This document shows, one piece after another, positions 52,327 through 61,619 of a stretch of 64,000 nucleotides of DNA (position 1 is its first letter; every line of letters starts with the position of its first letter). The DNA comes from Asparagopsis taxiformis (taxonomy: Eukaryota; Rhodophyta; Florideophyceae; Bonnemaisoniales; Bonnemaisoniaceae), in assembly GCA_030407315.1 (NCBI GenBank), contig JALQPE010001992.1, positions 17,917 through 81,916 on the forward strand, read 5' to 3'. The translations under genes and the position numbers were made by a program. The notes beneath the pieces were generated by a model that was not told the DNA's origin, ran no database searches, and saw nothing but the letters and a program-made list of their open reading frames with translations.

Positions 52327-54671
52327 GAAGCTCGTTCGTCATCGTGACTCGTTTCCACCTCGAGTGGTGTTTCGTCAGCGGAGGTCGTCACGTAGACTCC
52401 GCTGCGGCCATTACGCTGGCCATTTCGTTCGTTCGCCCACGGGCGGGGGTCACGTCGGTCATTACGAAAGTCGCCGCGGCGCCTGTCGAAGGGCCTTCCC
52501 CCGTCACGATTGGGGTTTCGGAGTATCGTAGGCGGCGTGCCGTACCTCCGCGGGGTCACGTTCCCTCGCTCATCAGGTCGTTCCTGGTGACGCTTGGCCA
52601 TTCGTTGGCGGAAGTACTCAGCCTGACGTGGGTTGCTCTTCACGTGGAAGAGGTAGTACTTGTACGCGAAAAAGATCCGTTGATCTGGCGTCAGACGCGG
52701 ACACGTAAACGTCGAGTGGCCATCTTCGCGGCATGACCAACACGACAGCGTCCAGTAATCATTCGGGATTACGGAGTGCGCCAATTGCGTCTGCTCGCTC
52801 GTGAGCTTCGGCACGTCCTCGCATGGACGGTTCAATCGAGCTTCGAGCTCGTCCGGCTTTTCGTTTGCCGTTTTCGTATCGTTGGGCGGCGGCCCGTTCG
52901 TGAAGAGGATCGCCTCCAAATTCTCGGCAACGTGAACCGCAGCGAGCGACACGTCGTCGTCGTCCCTCGCGGGGATGTTCGGGTTACCATCGTGGTAACT
53001 GGGCTCGCTAGCCCGTTCATTACGTAAGTACGCGGACTCATCGTAGTCCGCGAACTTCCTCGACTCGTGGTCGGAAATAGCCAACGTAGGCTTCACCGGA
53101 AACCGCACTTTCGGTTTCGCGGCTGACGCGACAGCTGCCGTACGTGCACGGAAGGTCGTTCCTTCGGCCGTCGCCAATCGTCTCACAACGGTGAGGTCGT
53201 TCCTCTCTCGTTCGGGGAGTGACCGGAGTCGTTCCGTCACGGCTGCCCGCGTCGAGGGCAGCAAACCACGCACGTAGTGGTGAACGAGGAGTCGATCCGT
53301 AAACACGTAGTTACACGCCCGCGTGGCGGTGTCGAGTCTATCAGCGTACTGATTCTCGTCCTCGTTAGGACTCTGCGTGATCATCGTGACCTTTTCGTAG
53401 GCCTCCTGCAGCACGTCGTCTTGCAGGTATCGTTTGATCAACGCGTTGATTACGTGAGGCCACGAGAACCTCTTCGTCGGATCAGTCGTGATCACGCCAG
53501 TCGTACACTGGGAATCGTAGAACCGTCGGGCGTCCCCGTCGAGGAAGAAGTGCAGCGCACGTACTGCCACTCCCTCGCACACTCCGAGTGTGCTGAACCC
53601 ATCACGTATTTGGGCGAGGAATCCGAGTAACGTAATCGGATTCCGGCCGGAGAACGGCTTTAACGTAGGGAAAAGCCCCTCCAGCTCACGTTTGAGCTTA
53701 TGTACGCTTTGACTCTCGTTCACGTAGAGATGTTCACGTACATCGTTAAGTCGGTACATGCGGTACGACACCACGTTCGCAAATGCGTCGAGCATTGTCG
53801 TGTGCTCTGCCAACGCGTGGCAAACGGGTCCGAGGGCGTTCCCTGGTAAGCGTACCGCGTCGGCACGTTCGTTTTCGTGGACTCGCGTGTCCGTCGTGCC
53901 GAACGTACCCAGCCACGGAATGTACGTCTCACGTGGCGGGGGAGCTCTCGTATCGAATTGCGCAGCTCGTGCTGCGTCCGCCGACCGCGCGTGGTCTGGC
54001 GTATCGTTAAAACGTAATTGCCTTCGTGGCGTCTCGTTGGGGTTGGCGATGGCTCGTTGCACTGTCGCCCCCCTTCCGTACGTTGTCGGGGTCGTCGGAC
54101 CGGGTGTTGGTGGGTATCCTCCCGGAACGGCCGGGGAGGATTGCGAGTTATAGGCGCGCGAGCCTTGTTCGTAATTCGGATCGCTTCCGCTCGGCGGAGC
54201 GGAACGTCCGGCGACGATTTCGTTGAATACTACGACAAACGAGTCGAGTCTTCCCTCCACGGCGGAGAGGCGGTTTCGTAAGTCTTCGTTTTCCCGTTCG
54301 AGGGTCGCTGAGCGTTCACGTAACGCACGAGCTTCGCGCTCCGAGACTCCGAGTCTCTGCCTTACGGCTTCGTCGACGGCCGCGTCGCTCGCCCTTTCGA
54401 TGTGACCTCGAAGGTCTTCGTACACTACACGTAGTGCCGTGGGAGTCACGTTCCCTTCGTTGAGCTGACCGCGCGTTGCGGGGTCCATACTCACGGACTC
54501 AAACGGGCTTACCGTACGTGGTAGCTGGCCGATCGCCTCGATATCCGGCGGGATAGATCGATCAGTCGCGAAGATCGCTTCTGCTGACAAGGCCACGTCG
54601 GCTTCGGCGTCCGCTGACGTTGGCAACGGTTGCCTGGGCGACGCGCTGGAATTCGACACAGCGTAATTCAT
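52266..54671 (-). CDS. Inner element Gag with CCHC zinc knuckle
   Basis: 801 codons from the first ATG (54671, MNYAVSNSSASPR); an earlier start-like TTG is ignored. Residues about 90-150 form a coiled coil, then a Pro/Gly/Tyr-rich linker, then a capsid-like segment (FSGRNPITLLGFLAQIRDGF; HHYVRGLLPSTRAAVTERLR) with the same layout as the outer gag. One zinc knuckle near the C-terminus reads CWSCREDGHSTFTC (C-x2-C-x4-H-x4-C) and would bind the RNA genome. A basic Arg/Gly-rich tail follows. It ends in TAG at 52266, inside the frameshift hairpin. Confidence 0.9.
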   Translation of the reverse strand: MNYAVSNSSASPRQPLPTSADAEADVALSAEAIFATDRSIPPDIEAIGQLPRTVSPFESVSMDPATRGQLNEGNVTPTALRVVYEDLRGHIERASDAAVDEAVRQRLGVSEREARALRERSATLERENEDLRNRLSAVEGRLDSFVVVFNEIVAGRSAPPSGSDPNYEQGSRAYNSQSSPAVPGGYPPTPGPTTPTTYGRGATVQRAIANPNETPRRQLRFNDTPDHARSADAARAAQFDTRAPPPRETYIPWLGTFGTTDTRVHENERADAVRLPGNALGPVCHALAEHTTMLDAFANVVSYRMYRLNDVREHLYVNESQSVHKLKRELEGLFPTLKPFSGRNPITLLGFLAQIRDGFSTLGVCEGVAVRALHFFLDGDARRFYDSQCTTGVITTDPTKRFSWPHVINALIKRYLQDDVLQEAYEKVTMITQSPNEDENQYADRLDTATRACNYVFTDRLLVHHYVRGLLPSTRAAVTERLRSLPERERNDLTVVRRLATAEGTTFRARTAAVASAAKPKVRFPVKPTLAISDHESRKFADYDESAYLRNERASEPSYHDGNPNIPARDDDDVSLAAVHVAENLEAILFTNGPPPNDTKTANEKPDELEARLNRPCEDVPKLTSEQTQLAHSVIPNDYWTLSCWSCREDGHSTFTCPRLTPDQRIFFAYKYYLFHVKSNPRQAEYFRQRMAKRHQERPDERGNVTPRRYGTPPTILRNPNRDGGRPFDRRRGDFRNDRRDPRPWANERNGQRNGRSGVYVTTSADETPLEVETSHDDERASWAHDDDVSNGPAPGNDQAM

Positions 54672-54757
54672 AGACCGTCGTCTGTAGCGTAGCACGTAGC
54701 TTTTCGTTAACGTAAAAGAGCTCAACCTCGTTGGTTGTCGTTATGCTCGTAGCAACT

Positions 54758-54774
54758 TCTAGGTCGAGAGACCA
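54758..54774 (-). other. Primer-binding site of the inner element
   Basis: Minus-strand TGGTCTCTCGACCTAGA, one base after the 5' LTR, identical to the site of the outer element. Confidence 0.8.
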
Positions 54775-54775
54775 G

Positions 54776-55434
54776 TGTGGAACCACGTTAGTTCTAGAAG
54801 TAGCTGGTACGAGCCACGGACACGCTGTCCTTACGAAACGAAACGAGCAGTCCACCCGCTGGTGTTTTGACTGTATTGTTAGGTAGGAAGGTAGAGTGGT
54901 TAGCGAGTAGACACGAGCGTCACGACGCAACAATCCACGCGAGGATTACGTTAGCACACGAGGTGGTACGTCACCGGAGGCGCTCTCGACCAAGCCCGGA
55001 GGCACTACACGCAATCAGCCTTACGTGCGGCGATGGGTAGGGAGTACGCAGCTCGACGGAGACGAAGCCTCGTTAGGCAAAACGTAAACGTAAACGTAGA
55101 AGTCAGTCGTAGACTAGAGCCGTTGCTCGATCGTTGTCTTGTCCCCTTTCCCTCCCGGCACGATGCCAATACCTATATGGCCACGATGGCATCGCTTTAC
55201 AGTGTAAACACTGTTCGTAACGTCCCCGAATGGGAAAGGACCTTGTGGGTCACACGTAGGGACCCGTTGGTCCGTTGGCCGTTGCCAATACGTTCGTTGC
55301 ACACGTGTGCAGGTTGCGCGCGCGCATGCGCCAGCAATGTTCGTTCATTGCTGTCGCCGGTCGTATCCGCCGAGATTCGAATTCCGCGGAAAAACGTAAA
55401 TATTTGCAATTTCGGAATTGCCACGTATACTACA
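54776..55434 (-). mobile_element. 5' LTR (659 bp) of the inner element
   Basis: Nearly identical to 44565-45224; the genomic transcript should start in it and run leftward. Confidence 0.95.
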
Positions 55435-55439
55435 CTCGT
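55435..55439 (+). other. Target-site duplication, right copy (CTCGT)
   Basis: Repeats 44560-44564. Confidence 0.95.
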
Positions 55440-56324
55440 TATGCAACGGATACAGTTTTGGCTGACGCCTACGACGCGGTCACGCGTATTAAACAAGAAC
55501 CTCACGAAGATGAGGCAGAATACGCCGATAGACTGCAAGAGGCCGCACTGTTGTGTGCTAATGTTTTCTCTGAGAGAGACTTGGTAAACTACTACCTCAA
55601 AGGGCTACGCCCGGGGGTAAAAGACACCGTTAAGGTGACTGTTGGCCGAGACGGCGAAGACTTCCTTGCGGTACGCAATTTGGCTAAAGGACTCGGAGAT
55701 TCCTTAAGAGCCACCACAGCCGACACGGCTAAGCCCAAGATGTACCCTAGTAGGGAGCTTGCCGAAAGGAAACGCAAAGCGTTAGTAGCTACCATGGCTA
55801 ATGAAGACCTCGGAATGAGGAGAGAAATGTCTACGTCGCAGACGTTACAACCACTGACCGTGGGACCGAACGCGGAGACACCGCCGATGGAGGTACCGCC
55901 CCTCACAGAGGAACATGTGAGTCTTGCCGAATCCATGATCCCGAAGGGAGCGGTCAATTGGCGCTGCTCCGGATGCCGGCAACCCGGTCACGTGCTGTAC
56001 ACATGCCCGTACCTCTCCCGTTCCGTGGGAATGTATTTCGCTTTCGCGAACTATGCATACCAGCAAGAGCCGGAACAAGTCATGCGCCGCCAGCAACGGC
56101 AATTCGACAGGTTCAAGAAGAAGCAGGTCCCTGCTAAAACAGTTCTCCAACGGCAGAAACCGTTTCCGCGAATGGTCGCGTTTGCCGAGGACGACAACGT
56201 CGTTGAACAAACAAATCTGGCTTCCGGATTGCAACGGAGTATTGGTCCTTCTCGTTCGGAAGAAACCGCAGTTGATGCTCTAGCATCTTCAGATGAAACA
56301 TCCGACACTTCGTCGGAAAACTAA
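55440..56324 (+). pseudogene. Outer element gag, C-terminal part
   Basis: Continues the gag frame of 43518-44564 in phase; together 643 codons. Matches the inner gag in layout: RIKQEPHEDEAEYADRL and NYYLKGLRPGV in the capsid-like region and a zinc knuckle CSGCRQPGHVLYTC. Its last codons overlap the pol frame (56293-56324), which here is in the +1 phase rather than -1. Confidence 0.85.
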
Positions 56325-58920
56325 CCGGGGGAGTGAGGTGTCGCGCTCCCGCCAGGGGGTGGAACAGCTTCGCTGTGGGGTGGATATCGCACCATCTACA
56401 CCTCCACAGGGTGGAACGAAGAAACCAAAACGGTTGAACCGTCCTACCCAGACACCAACCGGGGATATCCCTTATCCCCTCCCCTCGCAGCCAAAGGCTG
56501 CATGTCTCTTGAAGGCAGCCCACTACGTGGTTTTAGGTTCGATCGGAATTTCCGAGACACTTCTAACGCCCATGCGTATGGTTATGGACACCGGTTCCGG
56601 TCCTTCGGTCGTCCAAGAATCAACCTTACCGAAGGGATGGAAGGCCTATGCCGCGCAGACCGGGAATATCCCTAAACTGGCAGACGCCAATGGTAATCCT
56701 CTCAGGATAACGGGAAGAATCAAGCTGCTAATACAGCTAGGCCGAAAGCTTCTGGACGCAGAATTCTTTGTAGCCCCTAAGCTGGCAGTACCAGTTATCC
56801 TGGGAACAGGTATCATGAACTCGCATGTAGAGGCAATTCGATGCCGCGCTCAGCGCATTGATGTGCATGATGGTGGCTCGATAGCCATACTGCTTATGCA
56901 GAATGTGAGTAAAATGAACAACTCTTCTTCTTCTTGCTATATACATGATTTAAGCCCTTCGCAGGGTACTGACTTGGACCACCAGTCCAACAGGATCCGG
57001 CTAGCAAGAGAAATCACCCTTCCCCCCATGAGTCAAGTAACCGCATCGGTTGTCTGTGCTGGGGGCGGACTAAGCCTCCTCGAGGCGAAGGGAAATCTTT
57101 TCCACCGACAGCGGATCTCAATGCCGAACGGCATTGCCGAAATCATTCCTCGAACAGTCTTCACTGTTATTCTAACGAATTTTGGGTCAGCAGAGAGATA
57201 CCTCCCGAAGGGGACGGTTGTTGGTATTGCTCGTCGAGCACCCGGCACAGTCGATCGAAAGCTCCCCAGTGAGTTATCCTCTTCCGGTACAGACCGTATC
57301 ATCAGTCTGACCAACCCGGCGACGGGAACCAAGGAGAAAGAGAATCCGCAATGGCGGGAGGATGTATCCTTGGAACACCTTCAGCAACCGCAGTTGAAGG
57401 AGAAAATTATAGCGATGCTATCGCAGCATGAGTCCATGTGGGACGGGTCTCTTGGAGACATTAAAGCAACCGAGCATCGGATCGATGTAATCGAAGGAAG
57501 TCGACCTCGTCGACAGCAACCATACCGGATGGGACCCTTGAGAAGGGAGCTAGCAAGTAAGGAGATCATCTCCATGCTAGAGAAAGGGGTCATCGAACCC
57601 TCGAATTCTGAGTGGGCTAGCCCAGTTGTCTTGGTACCCAAGAAGGATGGTAAGCTACGCTTTTGCGTTGACTACCGCCGTCTCAACGATATCACAATAT
57701 CGGACGCTTATCCGTTGCCTCGTATGGACGATTGTATAGACTCCTTAGGAGATGCACGCGTGTTCACCACGCTCGACTGTAACTCGGGCTATTGGCAGAT
57801 TCCCGTTGCCTCCGAGGATCGGGATAAGACGGCCTTTACGTCGCACCTTGGAACATATCGATTTAAACGATTGCCCTTCGGGCTGAAGAATGCGCCCGCC
57901 ACGTTCCAACGTGCTATCGATATTATCTTAAGCAGCGTACGCTGGCAAACTTGTCTCATCTATCTTGACGACGTCATCGTCTTCTCACGGAGTGAGGAAG
58001 AACACCTTCATCAGGTGGATCAGGTACTCACACTGTTGGGGAAGGCAGGGGTAACCCTAAAACTGGCCAAGTGCCACTTCTTCGAAGCGAAGGTAGATTA
58101 CCTTGGACATGTGGTTATGCCAGGTAAGCTGGCGGTCGCCCAAACGGCAACGGACGCTATTGCGAAAGCAACTTTTCCGACCACACCTACGCAAATGCGT
58201 TCTTTCCTCGGGAGCTGCGGGGTCTTCCGCCGTTTCGTGAAAGGGTACGCGGATATCTCCCACCCCCTCAACGCGATGTTGACTAAGGAAAACCTACCGA
58301 GCTTCGGTTCAATGCCTCCAACAGAGGAACAACGCCACGCGTTTGAACAACTCAAGGAATCCTTGGTGCAACCACCAATATTGGCTCTGCCAAGAGTGGG
58401 TAAACCATACATCGTAGACACGGACGCTTCTGCGTATCAGATAGGGTGTGCGCTGTTGCAACAGCAGGATGACGACGACTATCGTCCTGTAGGATACTGG
58501 TCGCGGACCTTAACCAAACCCGAACGGGGATATTCTCCGACAGAGCGCGAGTGTCTCGCTGTAGTATGGGCAGTCACTACCCTCAGACCATACCTTGAGC
58601 AAACAAAGTTTGTGGTACGATCCGATCATAACGCGTTGCGTTGGTTGATGAACATCACCGACCCATCCGGGCGCCTTTGCCGTTGGCAACTCCGCCTTTC
58701 AGAGTTTGACTACACCATAGTCTATCGCCCCGGTAGGGTTCACCAAGTACCAGACGCGTTATCGCGTGTTGAAACAGAAGGGTTAGACCCACATCCGGTG
58801 GATGACGAAATTCCCACACTCTTCGCGTATGATCTTACCCAGGAAGTACCTGTTACAGAAGAGATGAACCCTTGGTTCTTTGATGTGCTCATCGCGCGGA
58901 ATTACACTGACAATCCCTAA
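56293..58920 (+). pseudogene. Outer element pol: protease, reverse transcriptase, RNase H
   Basis: 875 codons. Protease DTGSGPSVV (normal DTG triad), RT with FCVDYRRLN, LDCNSGYWQ and YLDDVIVFS, RNase H with VDTDASAYQIG and RSDHNALRWL, and the conserved YRPGRVHQVPDALSRVE at the end. The frame stops at 58920, just after RNase H, where the inner homologue continues into integrase. Because the integrase resumes in other frames, the stop reflects decay. Confidence 0.9.
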
Positions 58921-60385
58921 CGGGAATAAACCCAGCTGTCCTAACGACACACCCTCAGACAGAGGGTTCCGAACCGATAACACTCAACGAGTGGATTGAG
59001 GAGCAACGCTCTGATGACTTTTGTCAACAAGTATTGACAAGTCAGAAGTCTGACACTGTCTTCTTCGAAATGACAAAGGTGTCTTGCGACGTAAATCCAC
59101 CCTTGACAATTCCCACCAAGTGGTGGTACCAAGAGCACTCAGGCCCCGCCTGTTGAAGATGTGTCATCACGACGTACTCGCGGGTCACCCCGGACAAAAC
59201 CGTATGTATGAGACTATGCGTCTCTCGTATTATTGGCCTGCCATGGCCGCGGATATAACCGCTACGGTTGAACGTTGTCAGGCTTGCACCAAGAACCGCC
59301 TCAAGTTGCGTAGACACGCAAACACATTGAAACTATTCCCAGCTTCAGCACCGCTGGAAGAAGTCTCTATAGACTTATTAGGCCCGTTGCCTAAAACAAA
59401 GAAGGGTAACCTTCCCCTTTTAGTAATTACCTGTCGCTTCACGAAGCTTACTCAGGTTGTACCATTACGCAGTATCACTGCTTACCATGTGGCTGTTGCC
59501 TTTTGCACCCACTGGGTTTTCAAGTACGGTCCCCCTAGGACGTTGCTTTCCGATAATGGACCTCAGTTTGCTTCCAAACTTTTTCAGGCTGTTTGCCTGC
59601 AACTTGGAACAAAGAACTTGTTCACAACAACCTACCACCCTCAGACCAACGGTCAGGTAGAACGGTATAACCGTACGTTGTTGAACATGTTACGCAACTA
59701 CGTAAATGAGAACCAGAATGACTGGGATGTATACGCACCAGCGTTGACTTACGCGTATAATACGCACGTGCATCGCACGACAGGGACGACACCCTTTGAC
59801 CTTATCCTAAGTCGACCCCCACCACCTTACTCCCTTCATCACTCGACGAGATCACGGCAAAAACCGGACGCTTTCTTGAAACAGGATTTCCTGCAGCGGA
59901 TTGCTCACGCGATTGAGAAGTCCGGTCAACGGCTACAAGCCACGCAAGCGCGTTATAAACGGGACTTTGACCGAAGGATCCGGAAGACCAAACGACTCCT
60001 TCAGGAGGGTGATTACGTCTACCTTGACAACCCCGAAGTACGGGAACGAAACAAGTTGACGCCACTGGCGCAAGGACCTTTTAAGGTTGCTAAAGCCGGT
60101 AGGCGTACCGTCCATATTGAACGTGATGGACTTGTCGAACAAGTTAGCCACGACCGCGTGACGTATGCGCCACAACCTGAACAGGAAATACCGCACTCAC
60201 GGTTAACTTCTAACGGAGCACCCGTACCTGCGGCAAGAACCGACGATCAAGCCGCCAACACGGTGCCGACTATGGCGGAAGAACGACTACGTCGCGAGAC
60301 ATCAGGTCCGCAGCGCGTACCTCTTCACACCGGACAACCCCCAGGTCACCCTGTAACCAAGCCTTTGTCATCCCGCCGCGGTTGA
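58921..60385 (+). pseudogene. Outer element integrase, frameshifted
   Basis: The linker resumes in one frame near 58971 (EPITLNEWIEEQRSDDFCQQ) and in another from about 59084. Zinc region CHHDVLAGHPGQ...CQACTKNR, catalytic core IDLLGPLPKT, LLSDNGPQF and HPQTNGQVERYN, all with D, D, E present. It is alignable residue by residue to the inner integrase, which is in one frame. The conserved TDRFTK block has become TCRFTK. Confidence 0.85.
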
Positions 60386-60491
60386 AGGTAATTCCGTAAC
60401 TAACACACCGAGTATCGGTCCGAGACGAACCGTCTTTGAGGAGGGGGCCCAGGCTGACATACGTCGTAATAACAATGCTGCTTCACAGCCA

Positions 60492-61004
60492 ATGCCCACT
60501 CAAATTGACCTCGCCGAGGATGAAACTCTTGACACAATGCAGGAACCTGCTTCCCAAGACGCCAACAAGACGTTCTCCCGGCTACGCCGATCAACCCATA
60601 AGGCACCAACCGGAACAAGTCCGAAGAAGAATAGTCGCTCTCGTCGACAAACAAGAATAAGCCGACCACACGGCATGGAAATATCCCAAGAAGCCACTTC
60701 GGCTGAGCCGATAAACCCTGCGGGTGACACGGCCAACACCGGAAGCAGACGACGCTCGTCGAGCCAAGAGGTTATACCCGAACCGGGAACTGTCTCCCAC
60801 AACCTGGGACCACCTGAGGAACAGGAATTCGCCATAGACGACTTGATCGATTATGTCGTCGACGACGATCAGGAGGAATGGTTCCTCGTGAAGTGGTACG
60901 GGTATCGTGACCCTACGTGGACGCAACGGCACAACGTGCCAGACGAGCAAATATCTCGGTACTTCCGGAAAGTTGACCGCCAAGCGGGTAAGAAAAACGT
61001 CTAA
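60492..61004 (+). pseudogene. Outer element pol C-terminus with chromodomain
   Basis: A further frame change separates this from integrase. The last 60 residues are a chromodomain (EEWFLVKWYGYRDPTWTQRH), the counterpart of the inner element's. Upstream residues are a variable, polar linker. Confidence 0.8.
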
Positions 61005-61619
61005 ACGACGAACGGCCAAAAGGCGTGGTAAGTAGTAGAACGGCAGAGCTGCCCCACAGCGAAGCTGTTGTACGCAAGAGCGTCAGTAGGAACGGCTAGT
61101 GATCGCGGCGTCACCGCTAATGACCACAAGGTTGAGCCGGTAAGACCCCACGAACAGCACCCGTCGGGTTGGCCAAATAACAAAAACCGCGAGCGGTAGA
61201 AATATGAAGCCAATCGGCGGACGAAAAATTCCATAAAAACAACAAAAACATTCCAAATTTTAATGGGAGACATGACAAAGCCGCACACGGCGCATGGATG
61301 AACGATCTAACATGAGAGTGAAACGCAAATGCGTATAAGAAGTAAACCCGGTTACGGAAGTAAGACGTCTAACGTCGGAAGTTGTCGGAGGGACGGGGGC
61401 GCTGATGCGAAGGGTAGGAAGAGGTTGGCCTCAATGACCGGTTGGTCGGATGTTGAGCCGTAGAACGACGAGTGTCGCGAGGACGAATGCGTCCAGCATC
61501 CCGACGGGAAGTGGTTAAACGAGCCGGTGGGCGATGATGAGGCACAGCAGGACTGAAGGAACCGATACCGTCGGAGAATTAGTGACCCACCTCATCGGAC
61601 ATATCCGGAGACTCCTCCC
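61005..61619. other. Non-coding spacer between pol and the antisense frame of the outer element
   Basis: No convincing frame on either strand. The ends of the pol (+) and antisense (-) reading frames face each other across it, so it would hold both 3' untranslated regions if the antisense gene is transcribed. Confidence 0.5.

Larger units (their letters stand above)
44565..55434 (-). mobile_element. Inner Ty3/gypsy chromovirus, complete, 10,870 bp
   Basis: Full-length minus-strand element: 5' LTR 55434-54776, primer-binding site, gag, pol in the -1 frame, a long non-coding 3' region, polypurine tract and 3' LTR 45224-44565. The LTRs look almost identical (the one difference I noticed is a single extra A), which implies a very recent insertion. 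Gag and pol are uninterrupted. Composition is GC-rich with many ACGT/CGTA motifs, unlike the host genes. Confidence 0.95.
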
